A stretch of DNA of 64,000 bases. Source: Glycine soja. Taxonomy: Eukaryota > Streptophyta > Magnoliopsida > Fabales > Fabaceae. The stretch spans positions 1,185,501 to 1,249,500 of the forward strand of contig NC_041019.1 of assembly GCF_004193775.1 (NCBI RefSeq), in the 5' to 3' direction. Both the position numbers and the translations under genes were made by a program. The number at the start of each line of letters is the position of its first letter. Within the stretch, counting starts at the first letter, position 1. Under the pieces are notes generated by a model that did no database searches, was not told the origin of the DNA, and worked only from the letters and a program-made list of their open reading frames with translations. Shown in pieces: positions 39,263 through 50,548 of the stretch.

Positions 39263-39285
39263 CTACGTCATAACTCATGACGTCC
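39263..39285 (-). promoter_or_regulatory. as-1-like TGACG pair upstream of small gene 1
   Basis: An inverted pair of TGACG cores: CGTCA at 39266-39270 and TGACG at 39278-39282, 12 bases start to start. TGA-class bZIP factors bind such pairs in salicylate, xenobiotic and stress promoters. The same arrangement and spacing is present before the paralogue at 43936-43952, where the sequence is unchanged over more than 20 bases. Confidence 0.55.
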
Positions 39286-39499
39286 ACATCCCTCAATTAA
39301 TGCCTGCAACGGCATGCAATTGCAAAAAAACATGTTAAACCTGTGGTCACACCACCGCTCTGCATTGCTTCCGAATTTTAAATGTGACCAATATGGAAAT
39401 AATTCCGGAGGGATAACTAAACACAGGAATGGCATGCTTCCCAATTTTAGATTTTTTAGGTGCATTAGTCTACAAATCTCTGTTGAGTTTAGTTGATTT

Positions 39500-42400
39500 T
39501 TCATGATTAAAATTTTAAATGGTCTCTTTAATTATTGAAATTGTGTAAGTAATGAAATATTAATTATTAGGTTTTTTCTTATTCAGTTAATCATTACTCA
39601 TTAGACTTATTTCTATTGTTTAATACGGTTGACAAACATAACTATTGAAAGTTAAAAATTTATTTTGGTTTAAAAATGTTTTTAGATCCTATAAAATTTT
39701 ATTTTTGTTTTTCATCCTCTAAAATTTAAAATTATTATTTTTGTCCCTATAAAATGAAAGAATTTTTGGTTTTGGTCGCTGTAAAATGTTTTTTTCTTGA
39801 TTTCCATCCTTCCAAAATCTGAAATCACTATTTTCATCCTTCAAATTTATTGAATTAAATTTAATTTTGATCCTCTTATTTTGTTCAATCCATCATTTTG
39901 TTCCCTTTATTTTAAAATAGAAACATTCAGTCTCTTTATTTCAAAAAATCCACAATTCTGATCTCCATATTTTAAAAAATTTTCAAGTTGATCCATTTTC
40001 AATTTTCTCTACATATTATTTCTTACATTATAATTAATTAAAATAAATAAAACATATGTAAAATTAAGAATTTGATCAAAATTACAAATTTTCTAAAGTA
40101 GAATGACCAAATGTCTCTATTGAAATAGCGGGACTAAAATTGAAGATTTTTTAAAATAAAGGGACCAACTGTATCTATTTTAAAATGAAAGAATCAAAAT
40201 TGTAAATTGAGTAAAATAGACATACCAAAATTACATTTAAGCTAAATTTATTTTAAGATAGATAGATAACATTTATTTTAGAAATCTAGCATATTTTTTT
40301 AGAGGTATCACATGTTGACATTGTATCACTAGCATTGATGAGAGTTATCTAAGATGATCACTTGGTCTTCTGTTAATGTTTAAACAAATAAGCACTTGAC
40401 GAATTGCATAGTAAGAAGTAATTTTTTTAGGGATGAAAATAAAAAACAAACCATAAAGACTAAACTCAAAACTCGTTAATTTTACAAGGACAATAATATA
40501 TTTAAGTCATCTATGTTTTTGTTAAAAGATTTTAATTTAAATCTCTTAAGTTAAATTACTAAAATAGAAATTAATCATTGAACCAACTGATAAATGTCAA
40601 AATATATAAAAATATGATTATATGATTCTTTTTATCGTATAGACAAATATATTTGTAGGTGATGAATGTTGTATGTGCTTACATATCTTAATATTTACCT
40701 TACATTTTTCATTACTTAAAACTTTGTTTTAATAACTTTTATACTAATATAACTATTAATTAGGAATAAGTCTAGTGTCTTTAACTTTTAAGAAATTTTA
40801 TTAGCTTTTGATGTTTTATTGTAGAAAAAGAAGAAGAATTGAAGATTTTTGAAAAATAGCAATTGGAAGATCAAGCTATACCTTTGGAAGCAAGTTTTCA
40901 AGGCCAAATTTCACTTGTTTTGTTACTATCATCTTGATGCTAAGCCTGGAAACATCAAAAAGCTCATTTTGTTATTGCACTTGAGAGCCTAAGCCTAAAA
41001 AATCAAAGGCTAAGTGTGGGAACTGATGAGATGGCGTAAAGAGGCTGGAACAAAAGGGTAAAAGGCTAAATTGAAGGGGGATTCAATAGATTTGGCTGGG
41101 GGACCTATCTAGGGTTTGGGTGAAGGTTGAGAAGCTCTCCCTTGTTCTTCATGGCTTTCCTACCATTTCTCTTCATCTTTTGTATTCTTTTTATTCTTCT
41201 TATAGTTATGTAGTTAGATCCACTCCTTTTCGAGGTAGGTGTAACTAAACTCATCTTTATGTATGCATGTGGTTATTAATTTGTGTTTATTGTTCATTAT
41301 TAAATATTTTTTTATGCATTAATGCTTGCTTTGACTTGATCACCCAGTGTTTGATTATGTGGTTTGAATGATCATTGAAAAATGCATTTGAACTCAAAAA
41401 TAAAGAAGAACACCTAATGAATTTTGTGTCCAGCTAGGGATAGAGCAAAACTTGTTAATCATTTTTAACTCTTATTCTTAAAGTAAGTCACTTGATTAAA
41501 CTAGTCAAAGAATTGATAGTTTGGTTAAGGGACTTAGATTCTTTCCATATGAGGAATTAGAGATTAAGTATTTTGATGAGTTAATAATAATAATTGGACT
41601 TTGAACTAGAGGGGTGACTTTTGTATGCATGAGAAGATGATTTTGTGAAATTAACCCCAACACTTTTGTTCATTGTTATTTTTCCTATTTTTAATGCATT
41701 TCAAGTGTGGGTAAAAATTACAAAAAAAAAGTTTCTTGTTCTTTTGCTCTTCAAATTTTTGTTTCTTCATGTTCTTATTATTTACATGATCACAATTCAA
41801 TTAAAATCGTTGTTTCTAACCGTCATAATTAGTGAGCATTGTTATTTTATCGAATATTACACAAGTATTTGAGGATACCATACTTGAACTTTTATTTTAT
41901 ACTATTAATTTGTTTGATTTGGTATGCTTGACAAGGAGCTAACAAGCTTTTTAGTTAATTATGAAATCATTTTTTAAATAAAATATTTTATTGAACATTA
42001 TAAAATAGCGAAGTGATAAAAAAATGTGTAACATTAAAAGAAGAAAAATGAGTTGTTACCAAGTTCTGATATGTTCGAGCTCCCTTTTGATGACTTTAAT
42101 ATCTAATCTGATGTGTTCTCATTCGGGTGATCTCTTAGTTTGAGCGAGGTGTGTAGTATCTGCAAATGAACTCTAATGCATTAGTTAGTATGTGTCTCGT
42201 GCAAGTATATTGTGAGTGAATTGATAATTTTCTTCATCTTTTGACGTTTCTTTGTTGATAGGTGTAGCAGCTACTCGCTTTGTAACTGTCGAGCTCTGTC
42301 CACTAGGGACGTGTGAGAGTCATGGTGTACTCAGTTGGCCATGATGCAGTAGTCAGTGGGTTGAGAGAAAACTGGCAAATGATTTATTGGAACAACATAT

Positions 42401-43262
42401 AGAAGTCTTGGGTACATTATAAACACCATAATGTTATAACAAGTCGGAACCTAAAAAAAAAAAAACATGAACTACAAACTTGGAGGACGATTGTTTTGGA
42501 ATATTCTAAGACTTAATAAGGTTCAATGATTTGTCCTCATTAGTGACTTAGAGTAAAGGCACAAGTTACCTTTGAAGGTACGCATTATTTAATCTCTAAC
42601 TTAACTTTGATTCATTCTGACTTCAGTGTTGCAGTTTATACACTCCCATTACGAAGCTTGACAAGTTACCTTTGAAAAACCAGTTCATATTTCGCAGTTT
42701 TACAAAATATGAGATAAAATGCAAAAAAATAAATAAAATACATATGCCTCTCTCTTTTTTAGTATTCCTTAGTCATGGAAACAAAATTGGCTAAATAGCA
42801 GATAGATACTTTCATAATACTTCCGTTCTTTTTTATTTACGTACAGAAATTAAGAAATATAATTAATACAGTCATTTGTAAAAAGAAATATTGAAAATCT
42901 CATATAAAGAATCATTAGAAATATATTATAGAAGTACATTAATTTATAACACTTTCTTATAAATGCTTTTTTACTTTTAATCCTTAACAGGTACCTAATA
43001 ATTAATAGAGTTCTTGAGTTATTTTTAACTTCCTAATTTGATCTCTATTGTTGTTTCTCTCTTATTTATAATAAATATATAACATGTTTAAGAATGAGAT
43101 AAAAAAAAAGGATATATTCAAAGAAAAAACATATATAATGTTATCTTCAATTTTTAAATGAATAAATAAATAAAGTTTTCTTTTAAAAGGGTAAACGCAA
43201 AAACAAATTAAAAGAGTAACAAAATAAACAAAGAGATTGTCCAAATCCTCGTTACAATTAAC
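39500..43262. other. Gene-free AT-rich stretch between the duplicate blocks
   Basis: No credible gene. The part 39650-40260 is made of loosely repeated 'gtccctataaaat' and 'aaaatagagggacc' phrases on both strands, an old low-complexity transposon or repeat. The part 40800-41660 contains 'aagtgtgggaactgatgag' and 'gatccactccttttcgaggt', which recall LTR or leader sequence of plant LTR elements, but I found no matching second LTR. Confidence 0.4.
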
Positions 43263-43421
43263 ATACCATGCGATATCGATAGGCGATGGCTATTGCTTAA
43301 TAATGCTAGCGAATAGAACATGGTATTCGATCCATTAATTTCTGGGCTGAGCCTAATTAGGCAACTATTGTTTTGTTCCTATAACAAACTAGCTATTTTT
43401 TTAATTTTCTATAACAAATTA

Positions 43422-43667
43422 CTAGCTAACTACATGCACTTTGCACTTCTCATCAGCGATAATTTGTTGCTTGGAAGTTGAAGCAACGGCTTTTGCCCAC
43501 TCTCGGATCTTTGCTTTCATCATCTCCACTGCAGCCACGTTAACTAATTCATTATTAGGCTCGGCCACAAGGTACATAGGAGGTTGCTGTTGTGGGTAAC
43601 ACTCTTCCAAAGTGATGGCACATTCTTTGTAATCCATGCCTGCCATTGCCATAGCTTCAATAGACAT
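43422..43667 (-). CDS. Small AMAG-motif protein 2 (81 aa), unknown function
   Basis: Paralogue of the gene at 38722-38970. It starts MSIEAMAMAGMDYKECAITL, then a QQPPMYLVAE box, and ends KAKIREWAKAVASTSK plus a short VHVVS tail like copy 1 (VHVFS). I chose ATG 43667 rather than the longer open frame upstream (to 43778), because all four relatives begin at this motif and the extension overlaps the TATA region. TATA-like GTATATATAC at 43761-43770 and the as-1-like pair at 43936-43952 lie upstream. No domain recognised. Confidence 0.7.
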   Translation of the reverse strand: MSIEAMAMAGMDYKECAITLEECYPQQQPPMYLVAEPNNELVNVAAVEMMKAKIREWAKAVASTSKQQIIADEKCKVHVVS

Positions 43668-43932
43668 ATTTCCTTTATTCCTAATAGGGGTCAATGAGAA
43701 TATATATGTGTGTGACTGCATGTGAATTGCAATTGAGGTAGTAGCCGCATAGAAGCATTTGTATATATACCATAGCAAATTAACTATAGCTAGATTAATT
43801 GTTTCTGCTTTAAGTTTAGGTAACTAAAAATAAACCAATTCACGGACGTTGCATGGGTAAACTTCCTTTTCTTTTATACTTACAACATGTGATCTCTCTT
43901 TCTCTAATAGATTAGTTCACTTGGATCAGCAA

Positions 43933-43955
43933 CTACGTCATAACTCATGACGCCC
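43933..43955 (-). promoter_or_regulatory. as-1-like TGACG pair upstream of small gene 2
   Basis: CGTCA at 43936-43940 and TGACG at 43948-43952, the same 12-base spacing as before gene 1, about 270-285 bases from the ATG. It is embedded in a stretch identical between the two copies. Confidence 0.55.
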
Positions 43956-45165
43956 ATATCACTATTCAGTCAATGCCTGCAACGGCATGCAAGAAACATG
44001 CTTGCATGCATGTTCAACCCGTGCTCATCAGTCATCACCATTATTCACTGATACCATTTTTCAACCCGTGCATTTTAAATGTTAAATGTTAATTAACAAA
44101 CATGTTTTAGCCGTGTTTTAAATGTCACCAATTTTAGAAATAAATGCGGATACATGAATGACATGCCAGGGACTCAGGGAGTGCTCCCCTTTTTTATATA
44201 AAACAAAATTAATAGATGTATTAATCGTATATTATGTTTGGTGGAATAATTTTTACTTTAAAACTACTGATCAAATTAAGAGCTTTACAAATAAGTTGAA
44301 GTTATTTGATAGTTTCAGGTAAAAATTAGTTTTCAATTGAGAATACATACCTGTGGAAAACCAAAAAATATATAATTAACGTGTTCTTACTAACTTTTTG
44401 GGACTCTTGTTTTTCCTGGTCCAAGAGAGCCTTGCTATAGACGTATAAAAATGCTCTTGTGAGTTTGAAGTCGATCGTATTAACACATACAAGATATATA
44501 ACATATACAAAATATATATGATGCAACAATGATATATATTAATTTTTTATACTATAAAAATTGTCTATTATACATACATTACATTAGAGAAACCCACAGT
44601 GGTTATATTAATAATTTGATTTATGTTAGTAAAACTATATATAACAATGATCGAGGTACGTAAGCCTAATGAAATATATTTATTTTTCCTTATCATATGG
44701 CATTTTTTGCAATATATATGTTCTTAGAATTTAATTTAAATACATTCAGTATAGCAAAATAATTTAAAATAACCGACTTTTGTTAATTATTAAAAATCAT
44801 ATTTTTAAATTAATATTTAACATTGTATATTAAAAGTAAAGTATTCATGTTCGTATTATAAAATAGTCATAATCTTTTTAATTCCATGTTACACATGACT
44901 CTTAAATAGATAAGGTGTACTTAGCAAATACAATTCTATAAAAAAGAAACAATTCTATGGGTAACAGTGCAATTCAGTTTTCTTTTCTTTTTAAATAACT
45001 TATTTGCTTCGTCATCTCTGTTCTATTGCTTTCCATGACTTTACATGTTCATCTATTGTTTTTCAACCATTTAATTGAAGAAACTGTAACTAATCACAAG
45101 GAGTAAAAACAACAAAATTTTCTTGATATATAATATAAAGCTGAACAATAAAAGAATATATGGAC

Positions 45166-45166
<1 letters not shown>

Positions 45167-45234
<68 letters not shown>
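45167..45234. repeat. (CATA)n/(AT)27 microsatellite
   Basis: Three CATA-type units followed by 54 bases of uninterrupted AT, about 70 bases past the stop of small gene 3. It is likely to be length-variable between accessions. The open frames read through it (poly Ile-Tyr) are artefacts. Confidence 0.97.
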
Positions 45235-45237
<3 letters not shown>

Positions 45238-45306
45238 AAGAACAAATAGAATACAATGGGTGTAAAAATAAAAAAAATTTAAAAAATACAACGTCTAGAA
45301 AGAGCA

Positions 45307-45594
45307 TCATGTGTCTGGTTTTGGTCGCATGAAATGATTATCCATTATAAGAAGTATCTCTGAAACTGTAAGATTAGCTTTGGTGTCATTGTTTGATGCA
45401 ACAGCTGAGGCCCATTCACGCATCTTCATTTTCACCCACTCAATCGCCATGCCATCGTCCAAGCTCGAACTAGTAGTAATGTTGCAGTGCCTTTTCTCAG
45501 CCTCGGGACTTAAACTCTGTTCCAATGCACAAACATTATTGATTGTATTCTCCATACAATCAACACCAGCCATTGCAAAAGCTTCAACTGACAT
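45307..45594 (-). CDS. Small AMAG-motif protein 3 (95 aa), unknown function
   Basis: Starts MSVEAFAMAGVDCMENTINN and has a C-terminal helix KMKMREWASAVAS that matches the KAKIREWAKAVAS of copies 1 and 2. After this it has a longer tail of about 25 residues (NDTKANLTVSEILLIMDN...). The PPxYLLAE box is replaced by an acidic-basic linker. ATG 45594 is the first true ATG at the motif. A weak TATA-like TATTTATA lies at about 45721-45732. The family link rests on both ends matching. No known domain. Confidence 0.6.
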   Translation of the reverse strand: MSVEAFAMAGVDCMENTINNVCALEQSLSPEAEKRHCNITTSSSLDDGMAIEWVKMKMREWASAVASNNDTKANLTVSEILLIMDNHFMRPKPDT

Positions 45595-48500
45595 GCACAA
45601 AGTAAAGCTTCAACTAGTTAAATTAAAGTACGTATGTAACTAAGCTAGCTAGTTTGGCTTGTTTAGATTTAAAGGAAACTAACAAATGGATGAATGATTT
45701 ATTAGGAGGAGTAGGGTGCATCTATAAATACCACAACTTAAGTACCTGGGTTCAGTTTTGGCTGCTATAAAAGGTAAAGGGTGCATGCACGGGCATTTCA
45801 TGCAACTAAAAAGTAGAAACTATATTCTTATCTTCCTTTATTTTTTCAGTTTCAAATCTCTGACCACACGGGCGTGTGTTTCCAGCATGGAATATGGACG
45901 GGAGAAACTGTCTTTTTACATGTAAAAAAATTAGAAAGAGATAAAAATCAAATATACAAAATTATGAAATAAAATATATGTCATAAAAATATTGAATACA
46001 TTTATTGTGAGTAAATAATATATTAATACAATAATAAATGAAAAAAAAATTATACATAAATTTTTTTACATAGTCATTCAATTATAATATATTATTTATA
46101 AAATATTTATTTACTTTTAAAATAATAATATAAAATTATTTAATACTCTCCATACAAACAAAATAGACAGATGGCAGCATCTTAAAGAAAATAAACATGC
46201 ATTGTATTGCCAGTGTAATATGAACACGGATACAGGAATTGAATATGCATTCGTGCTAAAGAATGATGTTTGACCATTAGGAATTTGACAAATCTATCTA
46301 GCTAGTAAAGCTTTTGAAATTTTTTCTCTTAAGCGAGAAAAGTTTATTTTAGTGAAAAAAATATTATAAAAAATCAACAGATAATTAAGATAATTAATAT
46401 ATTGATATATACCATAAATTATAATTTTATTAAAATGCATTTTCCTAATATTTTGTTCGCAATTTTAATTTTTTTCATAATAATCTTATCAATATAAATT
46501 TTCATAAATTTGAGTATGATCTAAAATGATAAATAATGTTACTTAATTTTGGTAAAAAAAAATGAAATGTTACTTAAGATTTGTTTGGTAGAGTGAAATA
46601 AACTAAAATGAAAATAATTTAAAATAGAAGTTTTAAATTAAAATAAAATATAAAAATATGTGTCTCGTCTTATTTTATCATTTATTTAATTTATTTTTAA
46701 CTTTTTTTTTCACGGCAAACCAACGAATCCTTAAATAAAAATCTTAACACGTACGACTGGAAATCTCTGACCGTACGAACATTTTTAGAAACTAAAAAAG
46801 TCGCAGTGTGAACGGTATAATTGGCACAATGCATTGTCCATTCTCCAAGCATTGGGTTAATTGGTTAAACATGCATTGTGTACAACTACAAGAATAATAT
46901 ATAAGCGTGTCTAACTATTGACAATGGGAACTGACTAGTACGGTTTTACGACACGACATTATCTTTATAACTTTTTTTCACAAACTCTTTCGAGATTTGC
47001 ATTATTATAGTCCGTCAAAGGTTCATTCATCCGTACTATAGAACATTGCTTGACCAGAGATCGAGATCTTGACTACAGATGAGGAATTTGATCAATATCT
47101 TATTAAAGATGATGTAGGCAATTACGACGTACAGAACCCATTCTGTGTAATGATTCTTAACTAGATGTGGTAAGTTTGATCAGCCCGTGATGCTAATTAA
47201 TCAAGGGTGATGTTTCAAATTAAGAAAATCCTGAGAGGACTAAATGAAATGTCATATGTGCAAAGTGGCAATTTGAGCTGGCATTATGACAATTCACGTT
47301 GTCTGCATGAAACATATATATAGTTTTCATAAGCATCATTTTAAAGATTATAAGAATAAACAACAATTTTGAAGACTCTCTCTCTCTATAGATGACTATA
47401 TCTAACAATAAATCTAAAGATTATTTTATTTTAGGATCATATCATTAAGCATTTCTATATTATCAAATAAAATAAGACAATATTATATTGAACTTTAATA
47501 ATTAATGCAACAATATTGAATACCATGTCTGCTACAGAAATAGATGTGTGAGAATATAGTCTTTGAGATAAATACATGGAAAATTAAAAAAAAAAGTGCA
47601 AAAAATATTAAGCATTTCAATATTGAAGACACAATCTACGACATTATTTAAAATCATAAAAAGTGCAAAAAATACATATATCCAAATATTTATGTGTTTT
47701 GAATGAACTCTCTTGGTTGAATAAACTTATCGCAAAAAAGAATAATTATAAATAGAGAGAATGAAACATTAAATATTATTCGCAACTTCAAGATTATATC
47801 AACTTCAATTTCAACATTAATCTAGCTTACATTCTAAGAGCATTTATTGTATTTTCTTGTAAGAAAATTAGAAGATTTATCTTCTACTGATTAAAAGAAG
47901 AATTATCTTCTTTTAATTTTTTTTCTTTGAGAATCATCTTCTTTTAATTCTTACAGTAGTGTATCTTAAGTTGCACTTTCTTTCTCTCTCTCTTTTTTTT
48001 TATTTAAAAAAAGTGCGTATGGAGCCTGAAGATGGTTGTTTAAAATAACATACAAGTTTTTTTACATTGTCTATTAAAGGTTTTATGTAGAACAAAATAT
48101 TTTATCGGTCAAATTAATTTTTAAAATAACAAAACACAATTTAATTCTCCATTTTTCTTGTTTTATGTTTGTCTCTTCTTTTTTTCTTTTCTTTTTTATG
48201 ACATGTTAATCGTTATCTTAAAATAGCTTAATTAAAATAATAATAAATGTTTTTTTATTAAAAGCAAATATCCTTTCTATATTTCATTTTTATGATTTAC
48301 GATTATATATTAATTTTTTTGCCTTGCTAATAATTATCAAGTAAACTAAAAAAATACACTTATGATTTTATATCTACTTTCAATCCTTCTCGTCTCTGGT
48401 GTCATCTAAATCGAACAAGACGGCTTATAGTAACCAAATTTTCCTACTTTCACAGTTTCATGGGAGATGTCGCGTCCTAGTAATTTTTACGTGGAGAGGC

Positions 48501-48910
48501 ACCAAAAAATATTGAAACATTGAATGTAAAACATATAAAAGTAATAAAACCTCGTTTCCGTTTAATAACACCACTCTAAATTTGATAGTTTTGCTTACCT
48601 TTTAAAAAAATGAATTAAGAAAAATAAGCATACATAATATGTGTCACTATTACAATAAACATACAAAAAATAATCATGTGATCGTTTACTATATATTTTC
48701 CATTACAATAAGAATCTCTTCTAAAAAAATCGTTACCCTAAAGTGAAACATATTTAGCTATATAGAACGTTGGTTCCCGAAATACTGATGATGTAGAACA
48801 TTTGTTCTGAGCACGCACCGAATGTCATCCTTGTTAACTAGCAAACTGAACTTATAAGATACATGAAATTATTTATGCTAGCTACTACCTAGAACCTGAA
48901 TCTCTTATGC
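45595..48910. other. AT-rich spacer between small genes 3 and 4
   Basis: Contains the promoter of gene 3 at its left and otherwise no supported gene. A short phrase 'aaatctctgacc' followed by 'acacgggcg' or 'gtacgaac' occurs near 45853 and again near 46761. One small MITE-like element is listed separately at 46574-46734. Confidence 0.45.
46574..46734. mobile_element. Small Tourist-like MITE
   Basis: About 160 bp with ends TTAAGATTTGTTTGGTA on the left and CCAACGAATCCTTAA on the right. The reversed right end, TTAAGGATTCGTTGG, matches the left with a few differences. A TTA/TAA duplication is possible but overlaps the ends, so it is not certain. The interior is simple A/T. Confidence 0.5.
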
Positions 48911-49261
48911 TTATAAGTTATAACACAAGACCATGATTAATGTTTCAAGTGCTCTCGCGATTATTTTAATTGACCTCGTGAATTCTGACCATATCGTTTC
49001 CGTAGTTCTGTCCAACTTTTTTTTATGATGGGTGAAGGTGACACCATGTTCTTCTTCCTTGTCATATTCCCATGTGTTGTGATTCGGAAGAAAATGGGTG
49101 GTAGGAAGGCCATATACTCCATTGTTCCCTTCTTTTTCATGGGCTAGTAAATGGGGTGGTGGATACTGCTCCAAATCTTTGCGTTCCCATTCTTCAATAT
49201 CCATGGCAAATTCCACATCACTTGCGCCAGCCATTGCCAACGCTTCTAAAGAAACCGACAT
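48911..49261 (-). CDS. AMAG-motif protein 4 (116 aa), divergent, unknown function
   Basis: Starts MSVSLEALAMAGASDVEFAM, then DIEEWERKDLEQYPPPHLLA. This matches the family start and the PP-x-LLA box and suggests the ancestral form of the middle region. After residue 50 it differs: no REWAKAVAS helix, but a His/Lys-rich part and a hydrophobic end (ALETLIMVLCYNL). Either the C-terminus was replaced, for example by a frameshift or lost splice, or it is a separate branch. ATG 49261 is the first in frame; a GTG just upstream is not a start. A TATA-like CTATATATAC lies at about 49397-49406. Confidence 0.55.
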   Translation of the reverse strand: MSVSLEALAMAGASDVEFAMDIEEWERKDLEQYPPPHLLAHEKEGNNGVYGLPTTHFLPNHNTWEYDKEEEHGVTFTHHKKKLDRTTETIWSEFTRSIKIIARALETLIMVLCYNL

Positions 49262-49685
49262 TGTCACCGCTGTTCCTACAAAATAAGTTCTAGTTTATTC
49301 TGAGTGGTTTGTCTTGTCTCGATGTTCAATTGCTGAAAATAATGTTCAATTGCTTTTGTCGTATTATTGTTGTGTTACAAATTATGTTATATAGTGTGTA
49401 TATATAGGGAAAAAGTATTTGACTAAACCGTGTTGGTGTTTGATGAATAACGTGACATGTGAGATGTGAGGTCAGACAAGAACAGTGGTCATGAAGGATG
49501 ATTGAGCAGTGATGCAATTGCAAACATAGTTGCCGATGCTGTCAAATTTCCCTCTTAAGAATTTTATGAATTGGAGGCTGCCGCCATGAATATCTCGTGA
49601 CTCGAGCATAACAAAAAAAAAATTGGTCCATAGCTATGTGCAAATTGGAACTTGGACTAGCTCATTTGGCTAAAGTTCGTTTTGA

Positions 49686-50548
49686 CAAGAGTGTTTTTGG
49701 ATAAGACAATTTAAAATTTTAAAGAATTTTAAATATTTTAATTTAAATTTCTTTATTTTTAAAATTTTGTGTTTGGATACCATGGTTGTGCTGAACCAGT
49801 TTGAAGAACCTCATCAATTGGTTCTTCTCCTTCAGCGAAAGCTTCTTGTCTCTAAAAATCGCTCCTCGAAAATTCGGCACGTTCGCCAAACCCGCGTTCA
49901 CTTCGTAGACGAAGCTCTTGTCGATTTCTTTGAACTCCAAATACTGCGTCGCGCCCGATTTCATCAACAAATTGATCGTCTTGTCCGCGCAGAACAGTGC
50001 CCTTGAACCTTCCAAATCAATGTTGAATTTTTGTTGAGAAATGCAGATTCATCGTAGGTCGTGGTTTCTGCGTCAGTGCAGAGGGGTTGGTGGATGAGGT
50101 CAATGACAACGATGTTGTCAGAGTCGGAGGATGCGGTGGCGGTTGCGGCAGAGGGGAGGGAGTGTGGGGAAGTGAGGTAGGAAGTGAGATCGTGGAAGGA
50201 GATCGAGAGAAGCGAAGTGACCGTTGTAGAAGGAGTTGGGGTCGAGGTGGAGGATGGTTTTGCCGACAGCGGAGGTGACGGCTGTGATGACGAATTCTGA
50301 TAGAGTAGTGCCGACGATGATGAGATCGAAGTTGACGGGGTCAATGAGAGAGTAGGAGAAGACGACGATGATGAGGTACGTTGAGTTGAGTTTGAGAGAG
50401 AAAAGTTCAAGAGAGTAAGTTACAAAATTTTCAAATTCACTCCCTTGAAAATAGAATTTGAAATTCTATTCTTTCAATTAACTAAAATCCCTTTTAAAAT
50501 TCTAAAATTTTTGAATTTCTTTTACTAAAATATCCAAACAGTTACTCT
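49686..50548. mobile_element. AT-ended element carrying a captured gene fragment (proposed)
   Basis: The left edge 'aagagtgtttttggata' and the reverse of the right edge 'aagagtaactgtttggata' are similar. Inside them both sides continue with 'ttttaaaattc'-like runs that can pair over roughly 60 bp. Between lies the GC-richer Rab escort protein fragment. This is the layout of a TIR element that picked up host sequence. I could not see a target duplication, so this is inference. Confidence 0.4.
49792..50345 (-). pseudogene. Rab escort protein (REP) N-terminal pseudogene fragment
   Basis: REP presents Rab GTPases to geranylgeranyl transferase and is related to RabGDI. On the minus strand three frames in turn give its N-terminus: DPVNFDLIIVGTTL and GKTILHLDPNSFY (dinucleotide-binding-like start), then HDLTSYLTSPHSLPSAAT, then ALFCADKTINLLMKSG, YLEFKEIDKSF and LSLKEKNQLMRFFKLVQ. 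Two frameshifts separate the segments, the initiator is not ATG, and the sequence stops after about 185 codons of a protein about three times as long. It cannot make REP. It is probably a captured or retroposed copy. Confidence 0.82.

Larger units (their letters stand above)
38630..39500. repeat. Segmental duplication, copy A (with small gene 1)
   Basis: From about 38630 to 39480 the sequence follows 43263-44180 with many short indels. Shared landmarks: 'ttgttttgttcctataacaaa', the whole coding region, 'aaataaaccaattcacgga', the TGACG pair and 'aatgcctgcaacggcatgcaa'. So the promoter was duplicated along with the gene. Confidence 0.85.
43263..44180. repeat. Segmental duplication, copy B (with small gene 2)
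   Basis: Counterpart of 38630-39500. The 5' part holds extra short insertions (for example repeated 'catgcatg' near 43999) not seen in copy A. Confidence 0.85.

Noticed and set aside
41100..41660. Possible solo LTR
   Set aside because: Some phrases recall LTR or leader sequence, but there is no clear TG...CA pair with a 5-bp duplication, so it is not called as an element.
43668..43778. N-terminal extension of small gene 2 (longer open frame from 43778)
   Set aside because: The relatives begin at the MSIEA/MSVEA motif, and the extension crosses the TATA-like site; a chance open frame is more likely.
45071..45332. Ile/Tyr repeat proteins
   Set aside because: Translated (AT)n microsatellite.
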